NCBI RefSeq assembly: GCF_030272615.1
Contig: NC_081408.1
Coordinates: 619,004,476 to 619,068,475, forward strand
Reading direction: 5' to 3'
DNA: 64,000 nt
Origin: Cryptomeria japonica
Lineage: Eukaryota > Streptophyta > Pinopsida > Cupressales > Cupressaceae
Below are positions 1 to 12,000 of this stretch, piece by piece. Position 1 is the first letter of the stretch, and each line of letters begins with the position of its first letter. A program made the position numbers and the translations under genes. Under the pieces are notes generated by a model, which was given only the letters and a program-made list of their open reading frames with translations, was not told where the DNA came from and searched no databases.

Positions 1-131
1 AATCAGCTCTGGCATTCAACATCAGAAAATGAATTACAATCAGCTCTTAAAGAGCTTCCAGGAAGAATATGAATAGCCAAGAGTTTTGGCGGCAAACAGG
101 GAAGGAGTCCGTTGGACTTCAACTTCCAACA
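1..131 (-). repeat. Copia-1 3' LTR, inner part only
   Basis: It matches 5038-5168 with a few substitutions and ends at the same TG/CA boundary. The rest of this LTR lies before the window. Confidence 0.93.
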
Positions 132-145
132 ATCTCCCACTAAAG
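132..145 (-). promoter_or_regulatory. Copia-1 polypurine tract
   Basis: On the minus strand the sequence CTTTAGTGGGAGAT directly precedes the 3' LTR, which is the expected place for the plus-strand priming tract. Confidence 0.75.
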
Positions 146-191
146 GGCAATGAACTGCTGCAACAAGGAATTCCCCCACTTAGTTCTGCTA

Positions 192-895
192 TCAGTTATT
201 GGAAAGGCCGAGAGAAGCTCGACAAAAATCGAACTTCTCCCACTTAACTACTTTAGTGAGTACATCAGCTGGATTCAGATCGGTATGAATCTTATCTACA
301 TGAAACTTGTCTTCTTCAACCATATGGCGAACATAATGACTGCGAACATCAACATGTTTTGACCTCGATTGAGATGTTTGATGTTTAGTCATAAAAATTG
401 CATTGTTATTATCACAAAATAAAGCAAAATTTGATTGCTTCAAACCCAACTCGTTGAACAAGAGTTGCAGCCATACCATCTCTTTTGCTCCTTCAAAAAG
501 AGCTATATATTCAGCCTCCGCGGTTGATTGGGCAGCTGTATGTTGCAATTTTGAAGCCCAACTAATCGCTGCCCCGACAAATGTGAAAGCATAACCAGGA
601 GTAGACTTTCTTTTGTCTAAGTCACCAACAAAATCTGAATCGGTAAACCCTTGCAAAACTGCCTTGTCCTTTCCAAACCATAAACAAAAATCAGAAGTAC
701 CTTTGAGATACCTCAAGATATACTTAACCGCCTCCCAATGTGATTTGCCCGGATTAGCCATAAATCTACTCACCAATCCCATAGCATGAACAATGTTCGG
801 TCGAGTAGACACCATAGCGTACATGAGGCTTCCAACTGCAGATTTGTATGGAATTTTATCCATAAACTCCTTATCTTTTTGTGTTTTAGGATACA
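192..895 (-). pseudogene. Copia-1 pol, end of RT and RNase H
   Basis: This is the C-terminal part of the copia polyprotein. Recognisable motifs are the conserved region around SAVGSLMYAM, then RNase H with its acidic residues in FTDSDFVGD, STAEAEYIAL and CDNNNAI. The tail LNPADVLTK is typical of the end of copia RNase H. The frame differs from the upstream RT segment, so a frameshift lies near 890-905. The segment runs to a natural stop shortly before the polypurine tract. RNase H removes the RNA template during reverse transcription. This copy is inactive because it cannot be translated as one polyprotein. Confidence 0.9.
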
Positions 896-1690
896 ATGAG
901 AAGACAACTGAAAATGAGAGGCTAAAGGTACACAAACAGATTTAGCATCCGCCATACCAAATTTGTCCAAGACTTTTTTAATGTAGTCTTGCTGAGATAG
1001 TTTGAGTTCTCTCTTTTTTCTATCTCGAAAAATAGTCATTCCTAAGATCTTCTTTGCTGCCCCTAAATCTTTCATGGCAAATTCCTTTGCTAAATGAGTC
1101 TTCAGTTCACTCACAATCCTCATGCTTGTGCCGACTATGAGCATATCATCCACATAAAGGAGAAGAATGACAAATTCGCCATTTAGAAGCTTCTTGTAAT
1201 AAATACAAGGATCAAACTCGCTGTGAGTAAACTTGTGATCAATCATGAATTTGTCAAATTTAAGATACCACTGTCGGGGGGCTTGCTTAAGCCTATACAA
1301 ACTGCGTTTCAATCTGCAATAAAAGTGTTCTTGCCCCTTTTTAATGAACCCTTCCGGCTGATGCATAAATAATTCCTCATCAAGGTCGCCATGGAGAAAT
1401 GCCGTCTTCACATCTAGCTGTTCAAGTTCAAGATCCCACGCTGCAACTAATCCCAATACTGCTCGGATGGTAGTCATTTTAACTATTGGCGAAAAAATTT
1501 CCTTGAAGTCAAGGTCTTGCTGCTGAGCATATCCCTTTACAACCAGTCTCGCTCGAAATCGTTTGTGACCATCGGCTTCATCTTTTAGTTTATACACCCA
1601 TTTATTTCTCAATGCCTTTCTGTCAGGCGAAAGTGGCACCAAATCCCATGTCTGATTTCTCACAAGTGCATCCATTTCTTCGCACATTGC
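896..1690 (-). pseudogene. Copia-1 pol, reverse transcriptase
   Basis: This is copia reverse transcriptase. It starts with the conserved block around NKWVYKLK, continues through RARLVVKGYAQ and LDVKTAFLHGDL, and carries the catalytic YVDD box in LLLYVDDMLIVG near 1146-1157. An in-frame stop lies just upstream (around 1693), between the RT and the preceding spacer. A frameshift separates it from the RNase H part downstream. The YVDD box is intact, so the inactivating damage visible here is to the reading frame. Confidence 0.92.
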
Positions 1691-1981
1691 AGCGTGCTAG
1701 TTATCACGGTCTGCATTTTTACAAGCCTCTTTGTGTGTTGCAGGCTCTGTTTGATCAGAGATGAGCAAAGAAGGTTCAGCCTCTTCACAAAACAATAAGT
1801 CATAATCAGAAAATTTTGCAGGAGGTCGCCTCTATCTGGTTGATTTTCTCAATTGACTATGTTTCAGTAGTAGAGTCTTTTAATTTTTGTGTTCCCTGTT
1901 TAACCATATTAACATCACTTCCTTTGTTTTTTATGCGGTTATTTTTACAGACTTGTGGATTTTGTTGGGAATAGAGACCAC

Positions 1982-2379
1982 GTGAATGGTCTTCCACGAG
2001 ACCATCACCGTCAGCAGCATATGTCTGTGGTTGCGGTGAACCTGTGGAGTGGGCCTACGGAGAGAAAGAGGGAGCGGCTGGGGGGTCGCGGGAAGTCTGC
2101 AGAGAGGGCCCGCGTGATGGGGAGACATGGTGACCAAGAGGGAGCTCGCGGGGAGTCTGCAGGCTTGGCAGGTCCCACGTGGAGTGAGGGAAGTCTGCAA
2201 GGGATCCACGGGGAGAAGGGGCTGCAGGAGGAGCACGGGGAAGGCAGCAAGGAGTTGCAGAAGACTCCCGGGAAGGACTGCAAGCTACGGGGTGTGGGGA
2301 GTGAGATAGGTAAGCTGCGTGGGTAGGCTGCGCAGTATGCTGTGAGGGGAAGACAGAGTTTGCAGGGTATGGTGGTGTT
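1982..2379. other. GC-rich segment inside Copia-1 pol
   Basis: About 400 bp of G/A-rich, GC-rich sequence on the plus strand lies between integrase and RT of an otherwise AT-rich element. The minus-strand integrase frame stays open through most of it and yields a proline- and serine-rich, low-complexity peptide unlike copia proteins. It contains at least three copies of a short unit like GGGAAGTCTGCA. A 9-bp direct repeat AGAGACCAC flanks it (1973-1981 and 2380-2388). I see no terminal inverted repeats. It could be a captured host fragment, a small transposon or an expanded spacer. Confidence 0.6.
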
Positions 2380-2388
2380 AGAGACCAC

Positions 2389-3662
2389 CGTTGAGTGTGC
2401 CCAGCCAAATGTGAGCCAAAAACACTTTGAGATTGATCTTCCAAGTTTCCTTCAACATTGATGTTATTTTGAGGAGAATTTGCTCTGTTTTGCTTACTCG
2501 CAAATTCTGAATTAAATGAAGACCAAACATTTTCAACACTCACTTCATCATTCTCAGTCTGAGAATTATATTCAACAGATGTAGATGTCATAGGAGCTCC
2601 CACTGAATGAGAGACCAGAGGCAGAGCACTGGTAGTCGTATTCTGAAATAGAGACATAGGAACATATTCTGTCTCTAAATTACTTGCATCTTGCAGTGCG
2701 GGAAAGGCGGTTTCATGAAAGACTACATCCCTGCTGCGAACAATCTTTTTGTGAACTGGATCCCACAATCTGAAACCAAACTGCTCTTCTCCATACCCCA
2801 CAAAGATACATTTCAGTGACTTTGGATCCAATTTCGTTCGCTTTTCCTTGGGTATATGCGAGAAGGCTTCGCATCCAATCACATGAAGATGCGAATATGA
2901 AATCCTCTTCCCTTGCCATTCCTCTTCCGGAATACCAAAATCCAATTTAGATGATGGACTTCGGTTAATTAAATACACTGTTGTATTACATGCTTTTGCC
3001 CAAAAATCTTTGCCTAAACCTGCATTAGACAATATACATCGTGCCTTCTCAAGGATTGTTCTATTCATCCTCTCGGCTGCACCGTTTTCTTGAGGAGTGA
3101 ATGGAACAACCTTGATTCTTCTAATCCCATTATCAACACAAAAATTATCAAATTCATGTGAACAAAATTCCCCACCGTTATCTGTTTGTAAGCATTTAAT
3201 CCTATGCCCAATCTGATTTTCAACTAATGCCTTGAAAATTTTAAATTTTGAAAACACTTCTGATTTCCTAGAAAGCATATAAATCCATACTTTTCTTGTG
3301 CAATCATCAAGAAATGTTACAAAATAGTTAGCTCCTCCAATGGAGGTTACCTCGGTTGGTCCAAAAACATCTGAGTATACAAGCTCCAGCGGTGTTGTCT
3401 TTGTGTCATGCCCACCTTTCAAAAAATTGACTCTCTTTTGTTTGCCATAGAGGCAATGTTCACAAAAGGCTAAGTCCACAAGCTTGAGGCCTGGTAGCTG
3501 ATTTCTTGTATGCATAACATGGAGACTTTTCTTGCTAATGTGCCCAAGTCTTTGATGCCAAAGATCCGCTTTGCTGTCCTCAATCACCATTGCAGCCCCC
3601 ACTTCACCATGAGTCTTAAAAATGTAAAGATTTCCCACTTTATTACCATTTGCAATCAACAT
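2389..3662 (-). pseudogene. Copia-1 pol, integrase
   Basis: This holds the GAG-pre-integrase zinc-binding region (WHQRLGHIS then CEHCLYGK) followed by the integrase core. The three catalytic acids of the DDE core are visible in YSDVFGP, LQTDNGGEF and ENGAAERMNRT. The region downstream is the variable, poorly conserved spacer of copia pol. It is in frame with the gag-protease part, separated by one in-frame TGA (around 3678-3680) where family alignment suggests tryptophan. The integrase would insert the cDNA into the genome, but this copy is broken by that stop. Confidence 0.92.
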
Positions 3663-4805
3663 GGTACCATGTGTTACTTTTCATGTATCCGGAAGAAGAT
3701 TGACATTTAGACCTTGACCAAAGAGTTGTCCAATGGATATCAAATTCCACTTCAATTTTGGGATATGGCGAACATCTTTGAGCAGCCATGTTTTACCACC
3801 TTCTAATGGCAGCAATACATCCCCTTTGCCTGTAATTTCACAAGCTTTGTTATCTCCTAAAAAGACATTGCCAAATTGCCCTTCATGGTAGTTAATAAAT
3901 GCTTCAAGACATGAGGTAGCATGATAGGAGGCATCGAAATCAAGCACCCATGAATCCGAAGTAGTGTCGGTTGCTGAAAGGATTAAGACGCTACCATCTT
4001 TATCATAAATGGTATTTGCTTCGCTGTCTCGCACTCTCTCTTGTGCTTTTTTGAAATTTCTGCAATCCTTTTTCACATGACCCGCTTTGCCACAAAACCA
4101 ACATTCACCATTTTTGTTTCTAGACTTCGATCTCTTTGCTAATTTCGAACGTCTATGGTAATTATTTCTGCCTCTGTTATGACTTCTACCTCTATTATCG
4201 GTGCTGACCATCGTTAAAGCTTCACCGGATGAAGGTTCATCATTCTTTCTTCTCAGATCCTCGCTGAGAAGAGTAGCTACTACATCATTAAAAACTAATT
4301 TATTTTTACCAGATATAGATGTGCTAACTGTTGTTACAACACCATTCCAGCTGCTTGGTAAAGAACACAATAACATAATAGCCTTGCTTTCATCATCTTG
4401 TGTCATCCCCACCAAAGTCGCTTAACTAATCAATGTATTGAATTCATTGATGTGGTTTGCCATAGCACAACCTTCCTTCATTTTCAGTTTGTACAAGCGC
4501 TTCATAATGAAAACTTTATTTGCAGTCGAAGCCATTTCATACATGGCTGAAAGTCTATCCCATACTTCTTTTGTTGTTGCATCACCCGTGACATTGAAGA
4601 GAACATTATTGGACAGCGAGAGAAAGATTGTCGCTCTCGCCTTCTTGTCCAATTTTACAAAATCTTCATCAGCCATCCCAGCTGGTTTCTTTGCTATCCC
4701 TTCAAGCGCGATTGAAAGGTCTTGCTTTATCAGCAAAGACTCCATCTGCACTTTCCATAATCCGAAGCTCTGACCGGAGAACTTCTCTATCTCTGATTCT
4801 TCCAT
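3663..4805 (-). pseudogene. Copia-1 gag and protease
   Basis: Gag starts at the ATG at 4803-4805, about 50 bases after the primer site. It has the UBN2-type copia Gag fold region, then a CCHC knuckle CWFCGKAGHVKKDC (about 4066-4107). The protease active site reads LDFDASYH near 3920-3950 where the family has LDSGASYH. Both changed residues fit single C-to-T or G-to-A changes, and the catalytic Asp remains. An in-frame TAA near 4417-4419 and a TGA near 3678-3680 interrupt the frame. This gene would form the particle shell and mature it. Confidence 0.92.
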
Positions 4806-4851
4806 GATTCTGAAAATTCAAACACCAAAATCTAAACAGCGATCTAACCTC

Positions 4852-4863
4852 GCTCTGATACCA
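4852..4863 (-). promoter_or_regulatory. Copia-1 primer binding site
   Basis: On the minus strand this reads TGGTATCAGAGC, complementary to the 3' end of plant initiator tRNA-Met. It lies two bases inside the 5' LTR. Confidence 0.93.
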
Positions 4864-4865
4864 AT

Positions 4866-5168
4866 TGTTAGGATGAAGAAATCGAATTGAAAAACATCAG
4901 ATAAACAAATTAATAACACACACAACAATAAACAATGAGACACAGATTTATCGTGGTTCGGCAATTGCCTACATCCACACTTGAAGCAGGGGAATCACTT
5001 TATTATTCACCAATTTGGTTTACATCTACACAGCTGCAATCAGCTCTGGCAATCAACACCAGAAAATGGATTACAATCAGCTCTTAAAGAGCTTCCAGGA
5101 AGAATATGAATAGCCAAGAGTTTTGACAGCAAACAGGAAAGGAGTCCGTTGGACTTCAACTTCCAACA
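4866..5168 (-). repeat. Copia-1 5' LTR
   Basis: This is 303 bp with TG/CA ends, next to the primer site. Its last 131 bp match the partial 3' LTR at the window start. Confidence 0.93.
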
Positions 5169-5825
5169 CGAGCAACCTATTAATTACAAAACAACATGGA
5201 CCAATTTTAACTTTACATTTTTATTTAAATTAATTATATTTATTTATTCAATATATATTTTTAATTAGATTAATATAAATTGATATTTATTTATCATTTT
5301 AATTATATAAAATTATATCTATATTAAGCATGTCATATTTCTTATATTTATTCATATTGTTTTTATTTAATTATTTATTGACTTAATTAGCTTATTATAC
5401 ACTAATATTATTGTTATTTATTAATTTTTTAAAACATTTTGATTTTTTTGATTTTGACTTTACATTTTAATTTTATTTTAATATTTAATTTAGATTTAAG
5501 TTTGAAATTATTTTCATTATTTATGATTCTTGTGAAAGTACATTAATGAATAAAAGCTATTAGAAGCAACTCAATTTATAATTATTTTTGTTGTATTAAA
5601 AGTTGAGTTATTGTAGAATAATTATATTTTAAATCTTTATTTTAATTTATACAATACTTATTCAACCCATTTTGGATATTTAATAACAAAAAAATTGAAA
5701 GATAAAATTGCATATTTCCTTAATGAATTATAATCAATGTTTATAGTCTATGATATAATAGAATCCAAAACTGAAGGATGTGAGAAATTGATCCATCACA
5801 AAGAGAGCTTTCTTAAACTTTCATT
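5169..5825. other. AT-rich stretch, nothing recognised
   Basis: The sequence is dominated by short runs of A and T. I see no coding potential, no terminal repeats and no similarity to the other elements here. Confidence 0.5.
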
Positions 5826-6950
5826 CTCATTTGAATCAATGTATTGAATTTGATATGTTGCTTACCAACCACCTCTTAATCTTGCAGTTTTCTTGGGAAG
5901 AGAACCATTCGTAGAATATTTCGTACGATTATTGTACTTACCAGAGTTATTTTCCATTTATATGTCACCTTCTTTCTCTCTCTCTCTCTCATGCCCCTCT
6001 ATCTCTAACTTGATATCTCCACCTCCTACTCTCAATCTATATCTCTACATCTCTTTCTTATTAACTCCATCAATCATGCTCTACATCTCTATCTCTCTAT
6101 TATCTCCCTTACTCCTTTTTATCTCTTTCTATCAATATCTCTCTAGCTTTGTCTACCTCTCTCTGTCTCTCTATATCTTCGTTTATATATATCACTCCCT
6201 CTCTCTCTAATTAACTTCATCTCTCCCTCCATCTCTCCTACTCTATATCTTTATCTCAATTTCTCTTTATATCTCCCCCTACTCTATATCTTTATGATCT
6301 CTACCTCTCCCTTTTATTTGTTGCATCTATCCTTCTCTATATCTCCCTCTCTCTATCTCCTTCCACTCCTCTGTATCTCTTTGCATCCATATCTCTAAAT
6401 ATCTCTCTCTCTCTATCTTTGTCCATCCCTCTCTATCTCTCATTATCTCACTCTATCTATATCACTTCCCCCCCCCCCCTCTCTCTCTCTCTCATTCACT
6501 CTATTTTTTCCTCCATCTCTTATACTCTATATCTTTATCTCTACTACACTCTCATTTGAATTAGACTATTATAATTGATATGCCAATTACCAACCACCTA
6601 TTAATCTTGCACTTTTCTTGGGAAGAGAACCATTCATAGAACATTTCATATGATCATTGTTTTTACTAGAGTTATTTTCCATTTCTATATCACCTTCTTT
6701 CTCTCTTACTCGTGCCTTTCTATCTCTAACTCATTATCTCCACCTCCTCCAGTCAATCTATATCTCTACATCTCTTTCATATTAACTTCATCAATCATGT
6801 TTTATATCTATCTCCTTATTATCTCCATCACTCCTTTCTATTTCTTTCTATCCATATCTCTCTAACTCTATCTACCTTTGTCTCTCTATATCTTCGTTAT
6901 ATTTGTCACTCCCTCTCTCTCTAATTAACTTCATCTCTCCTACTCTATAT
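5826..6950. repeat. Tandem duplication of a CT-rich unit, 725 bp
   Basis: The sequence starting CTCATTTGAA at 5826 starts again at 6551. The second copy runs about 400 bp and stops at 6950, where unit 1 would still continue. Each unit has a unique head containing CTTGGGAAGAGAACCATTC, followed by a long tract of degenerate CTCTATCT-type microsatellite, including a poly-C run near 6470. The long frames read from this tract are low-complexity and not genes. Confidence 0.85.
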
Positions 6951-7626
6951 GGGTAAGTGCACCAAGATGGTGTGCAAAAAAGGGAGTATAAATGGACACT
7001 TTTTTTTCTTTTGAAATCAGCTAAACTTGAACTTGGAGGAGAAATTTGAGAGACATCCATACGAAGATACTCAAAGAACAAAGATTGTAGTACTCTGAAT
7101 CTAGTTTCCAAACTACAATTTTTTTCAAAATTGGATAAGATTAAGGGGGTCAAATCCTTTGCGCACGAAAAACAATTTGTGATTTTTTCTGAAAAACATA
7201 ACAGTGTCTGGTGTGCGCATAAAAAAAGTCATAGTTTTATTTAGTATTTTGATAAATCCTTTGGTAGAAAGATAACTAAGAGTGAACATTATAAGTTGTG
7301 TATTTTTTTGTAATTTTTTCTTGTGTATTTTTTTTATATTTTTCGAAATGGGCACATTCTGAAAATCGGGCACATGTTCGTGCACGAAGCATACCTTGCA
7401 CCAAAATAATCGAAAATGCAATTTTTTTTTGTAAGTGTAAAGAATCAAGTGCACTACAATAATATATAATTTTTTTAAAATTTAGATAAGTAGATAAAAA
7501 ATTATTAAAAAAATGGTACACATATGTCTCTAAGAACTATGGAGACACTGGTAAAAGAAATTAAAGATTAATATGTTAATGTTGTTCAATTTTTTTAAAA
7601 ATATATGGTTAGAAATCTCAGAAGAT
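6951..7626. other. Unassigned sequence before NA-1
   Basis: There is no recognisable protein, LTR or RNA. Several GTGCGC- and GCGCAC-like words occur (for example near 7150, 7210 and 7380). The minus-strand frame at 6872-7153 gives no family I know. The 3' end of this stretch, GGGTG at 7627-7631, is the left copy of the NA-1 target duplication. Confidence 0.4.
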
Positions 7627-7631
7627 GGGTG

Positions 7632-8769
7632 TGATAAATACTAAGAGGGAGGGGGGCTGGGGGTGCAATTAGTATGCCCAAACACTTAACCAATCTCTTA
7701 AGCAATTTTACTGCAAACTGGTATAGTAGTTTAAACAACAAACCGGTTAAAACACATATAAGCCAAATAGCAAATAAAGCATTCACCCACAGAAGCACAA
7801 TCACCATAACACAAGATATTTTGACGTGGAAACCCAAATGGGAAAAACTACGGTGAGTAAAACTCACAAGTCAACTATTTGTAGAATAGTAACCAAACCG
7901 GTTAAGGTCAGATCGGTTAAGGCCTTACAGTGTTCTTCACCAGAATAGATCCTGTTAGGAATCCAGATCTCTGTTAGGAGATAAGTCCCATTAAAGACTA
8001 CCCTGTTAGAGGATTTCAGATCCATAATTGTGAACCACCTTGTTAGAGGATTTAGAATAGGCTTGACTGGGCCTACCAGGTTAAGGGTTTCAAACTTGTC
8101 GAAGAGATTAGTAATCAGTAAGTGAATGGTCTCCAAAGTAGCACAAAATGCTTGATTAGATCCTTGACTGCTCTTTATTAATGCATTGCAACATTACTTC
8201 AGTCTTCTATCCTTTGCATGTTCAATCTCTATCGCACGATGCTTCTATAACAACTTCACTCTTCAACACACACATACTCTCACTAAAAGCCTAGACATGA
8301 TGTCCTCATATAGGAATCTGATTTTATTTTGGTCCAATAAGATTAGACTATAATTTCCTAGGTATAGTGCATCTAGACATAATTCGTAACACAACACAGA
8401 ATCACCGCATCGGTGTCGGTGGATGATAACTCATCACACATTACAAGTTTGTCGGTTAACAAAATACAATATACCGATTATCGGTTTACAAACAAAGACT
8501 GGTAAACTGGAACATAGTGTTCCGATCTTCAAAAAGATTGGCTGCCGCTTGGGGTCCTTGTACCGCTTGAGGTCCTTGGTCATGGTTTGACTGGTAAGCT
8601 CCTTTTGCAAACACCGATAGTCTTTACAAACAAAGACTATGCATACAATGGCATATAATACCGGTTTGAATAATACATCACATACTACAGGTTGAGAATA
8701 ACTCATACAACAAAATAAGTGTGTGTCCATCAATGACAATCACAACTAAACATCATCAAAATTCCAACA
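7632..8769 (-). repeat. NA-1 3' LTR
   Basis: This matches 14110-15240 over its whole length with scattered differences. In element orientation it begins TGTTGGAATTTTG. It contains the block at 7825-7855 (on the minus strand GTTTTTCCCATTTGGG then TTTCCACGT) that is also present in the LTRs of Copia-2, E and F. Several AACCGGTT-like words occur, at 7731, 7742 and 7895 among others. Confidence 0.93.
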
Positions 8770-8782
8770 ATCTCCCCCTTTG
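8770..8782 (-). promoter_or_regulatory. NA-1 polypurine tract
   Basis: On the minus strand CAAAGGGGGAGAT precedes TGTTGG. The same tract and junction occur in Copia-2, E and F. Confidence 0.88.
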
Positions 8783-9017
8783 ACATTGATGGCAACACTT
8801 AGGAAAATTTGACATCTAAGTCCTTACAAAACAAAAATGATGCCATAATCAAAATTACTCCCCCTAAGCATATACACTACTCCCTTTGCAAAAAAATTAT
8901 AAGCATGTGCAAACTCAATGCTATTCCCCATAAAATTTTTCATACTACTCCCCCTTTGCCAACAATGACAAAGTAATGCAAAATCACATTACATTAGCAT
9001 GAAAACAGAGTATAAGG

Positions 9018-12000
9018 TTATGACAACAAGGAATAAAACTTCTCAAAAATAAATTTAAAGTCTTTCAGGAATGCTTTCATGTCTATGGACCAAGTGTCTA
9101 GAAGTGAGGCCGTAATTTCACTCTGTGTCTTCATCTGAAAGGCTAGCTCCTCCATGGCATCCATAGTACTCATCTCTTGAGTAACAATGATAGCTTCCAT
9201 GTTCAGAAATCACTTCTGAAGAGTCTACAACTTCGGTAGCAACAACAGTTGTAACTCCTGTAGATCATGATTCCGCTTGTAGAGCTCAGAGTCAATCCTG
9301 GCTAGCTGTTGACTGAAAGTCTTTACTGTCTGCCCATATGCAGTGAAGGAATCATAAGGAACTTTGAATGTCTCCACATATTGCTTCAGTTCCGATTGGA
9401 GTTGATCTTTCTTTTTCAGAGCATCATCACAAAGTAGGTGAGGTTGGCAGATTTTGCTCAAGAGTAGGTTGCCTTCACCCATAGCTAAACTTATATCATC
9501 CTTTTATTTGACTAGCTTTGCTCTCTCTTCATCCATTTGCTTCACTAAAGCAACTTTTAGAGCTTTTTCATGCTTCTTCTCTACAGAAACCTGGGCAACA
9601 TCTTCTAGAGATTGCACTTGATCACCTACTATAGTGCAGAGGAGTTTTAGCTGGGCTATTGAGGGATCGGTACTGGGAAGAGTGGAATCAGGGACTAAGC
9701 TTGAAAGAGTATCAACAACAAATTGGATAACATCCTTTTCTTTCTTCTTCCTTAGTTCCTCCAATCGTTCTTGAGCCAGCTGAATGCTTCGAAGTAGCTC
9801 ATTTTCATCTTTTGATCCAGTAAAACAGGCAAGAGTCAGATCACTGCGACCGGTGGGATCAACCTGTTTAGTCGGATCTTTCTCTTCGGTTGCCTTGGGA
9901 GTCCGTCCTCCTCCTTTTTCTTTGAGCTCCTCTTGTCTCCTCTTCTCCTATTTCTCCTGCTCATCCTTCTCCTTCTTTAGTTTCTCCTTCTTCTCTTTCT
10001 CTTGTTTCTCCTTCTCCTCTTTCTCCTTTTTCTCCTTCTCTTGTTTCTCCTTTTTCTCCTTCCCTTCTTTCTCCTTTTCCTATTTTTCCTTCTCCTCTCT
10101 TTCTGCCTTCTCCTTCTCCATTTTTTCTTTCTCAAGTTTTTCCTTTTCTGCTTTCTCTTTGTTAGCTTTCTCTTTTTCCACTTTCTCAACTTTTTATTTT
10201 TCCGCTCTCTTCTCTTCAGCTTTCTCCTTCTCTGCCTTTTCCTTCTTCGCTTTCTCTTTGTCATGTTTCTCCTTCTCTTCCTTTTCCTTCTCCACTCTCT
10301 CTTTCTTCACTTTTTATTTCTCCATTTTCTCCTTATCCGCTTCCTCCGGTTGACTACCTTTAGCATCTAGTGCATCCACATCAATAGGGTCATTCTGCTC
10401 AATTACTCTTTCTCCCTGATCATTGAAGGTTTCAGCCGGTTTAGATGTAGATAGGCCAGGCTCTTGCTCAGGCTACTGATTTGCTTCGGATACCTTATGC
10501 ATCTTGACAGCTGCTTTAGCCTGCAGATGGGTGTCGTTTTCCACTTCAGAGGTTTTGCCTCCGAGTAACTGAAGTCTTCTTTTTCGCATGAAAAAGATGC
10601 CTTTGTACCAATTAAGAATCTCAAACAATTTTGAATTAGAAGCATTAGGAAAATATTGGGCAAAAATTTCTTCCCTAATTTCTTGCTCCTTTTCAATGAC
10701 AATGTGCCATTTATTATCCAAATAATTATACAAAGAATTAGGAACAACAGGTTTAATATCAATCGGAGACCGATCATTATCACACAAATATTTAGTGACC
10801 TCTAGCTCTAGCTCCTCCTTTTCAATATCGCTAAGATCATCAAAATAATCTTTTAGATCATCAAGAATTTTCCTTCTAATATTCTTCATAATCCTTTGAA
10901 AATGTGTCATAGGTTGGTAAGAAGCAACATGTATATTTACCGGTGCAAAGGTTGCAGGAACATTACCGGCTGTCTTCGTCTTCTTACTTGGTTGCCTTGT
11001 CTTCTTCATTTCTACCTCCAGTTCAGTGTCTTCTGAATCTAGTGTGTTATTCTTGGTTTTTCTCTTCCTTTCAAATACCTCTGGCAGAATAGCCTCTGGT
11101 TTCTTCTTGGTTGGTGACCTCTTGGTCACTTTAGGATTGGCAATGGATGTAACCGATGCCGATGCTGATGGCACATCTTTCCTCTTCTTCTGCTTCAGTA
11201 CTTCAGTAGGTTTGATCCTCTCTAAGTAAATACTAGTCCTCTTCTTCTTTGGATCCAACGGTGAAGCAAGTAGGGTAGAGGCATACCCAGTAAGTATATC
11301 ATTCACCACTTCATAGCCCATAGGCTCAACTTCATCTTGTCTAGGCTCAACTGCTTCCATTATGCAATGATCCACTTTGATTGTGAAACAGATATCATCT
11401 TCATACTTTTTAACCAAGTCACCTGATATTCTTGTTCTCTGGTTCATCTATAATCTGAACTCATCAAAATACCTGTTCAGAGTCTCTAGATAAGTAGATC
11501 CAACTGCTTGCAGACTCTCCTTGAACTCATCAAAATACCAACTCCTAGAAAATACCTTTGAAAATAGAAAAACAAACCAACAAGCAGTTGACTGAATTTG
11601 AACCTCAGAGACTTATCCTCTTTGATGGACTTCAGATTCTCCATGAGTTATTTTTGCATACAGGTAGACAAGTCGTACTCTGCATTCTCCTTGATCATCT
11701 GATAAGCGGCATGCACCGCAGCTGTAGGAACAGAGTTCATTTTGCTAGCATAGAATACTCTATACCCAAGTACCATGCATGCATACTTCACCAAATCATC
11801 TCTAATGTTATTAACAATCATTTCCCTCTTGTCGTTCACAAAACCGATGAGCTTTGTCACTTTGGTTTTTGTGACCTTGCGAAGAACAGGGATCTCTCCA
11901 ACATTGCAGAAATCAGTCACGACATAGATTGCCTCAGGTGTGATATCATGAGTTCGTTCAAGATACATTTTGTCACCATGAACCTTGCTGAGAATGATTC

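Larger units (their letters stand above)
1..5168 (-). mobile_element. Copia-1: Ty1/copia LTR retrotransposon, 3' LTR cut by the window edge
   Basis: The element reads on the minus strand. A 303-bp LTR at 4866-5168 begins TGTTGG and ends CTAACA in element orientation, and its other end copy is the first 131 bases of the window. Between them are a tRNA-iMet-type primer site, Gag, protease, integrase, reverse transcriptase and RNase H in Ty1/copia order. The short LTR and Gag resemble the TNT1-like (Tork) lineage; that lineage call is from memory of the family. The target duplication cannot be checked because the outer end of the 3' LTR lies outside the window. Stops and a frameshift make it non-functional. 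Confidence 0.95.

Noticed and set aside
1955-2388. Plus-strand and alternative minus-strand frames in the GC-rich segment as a host gene
   Set aside because: Low-complexity composition opens several frames at once. No domain, start context or intron is visible.
1973-2388. Complete Pack-MULE in Copia-1
   Set aside because: The 9-bp direct repeat fits, but I find no terminal inverted repeats, so I report only the segment.
6872-7521. Minus-strand frames upstream of NA-1
   Set aside because: No similarity to any family and biased composition; not enough to call a gene.
9784-10370. Long plus-strand frames rich in Ser/Phe and Leu/Phe
   Set aside because: They are antisense shadows of the minus-strand purine tract that encodes the KEK repeats of ORF2.
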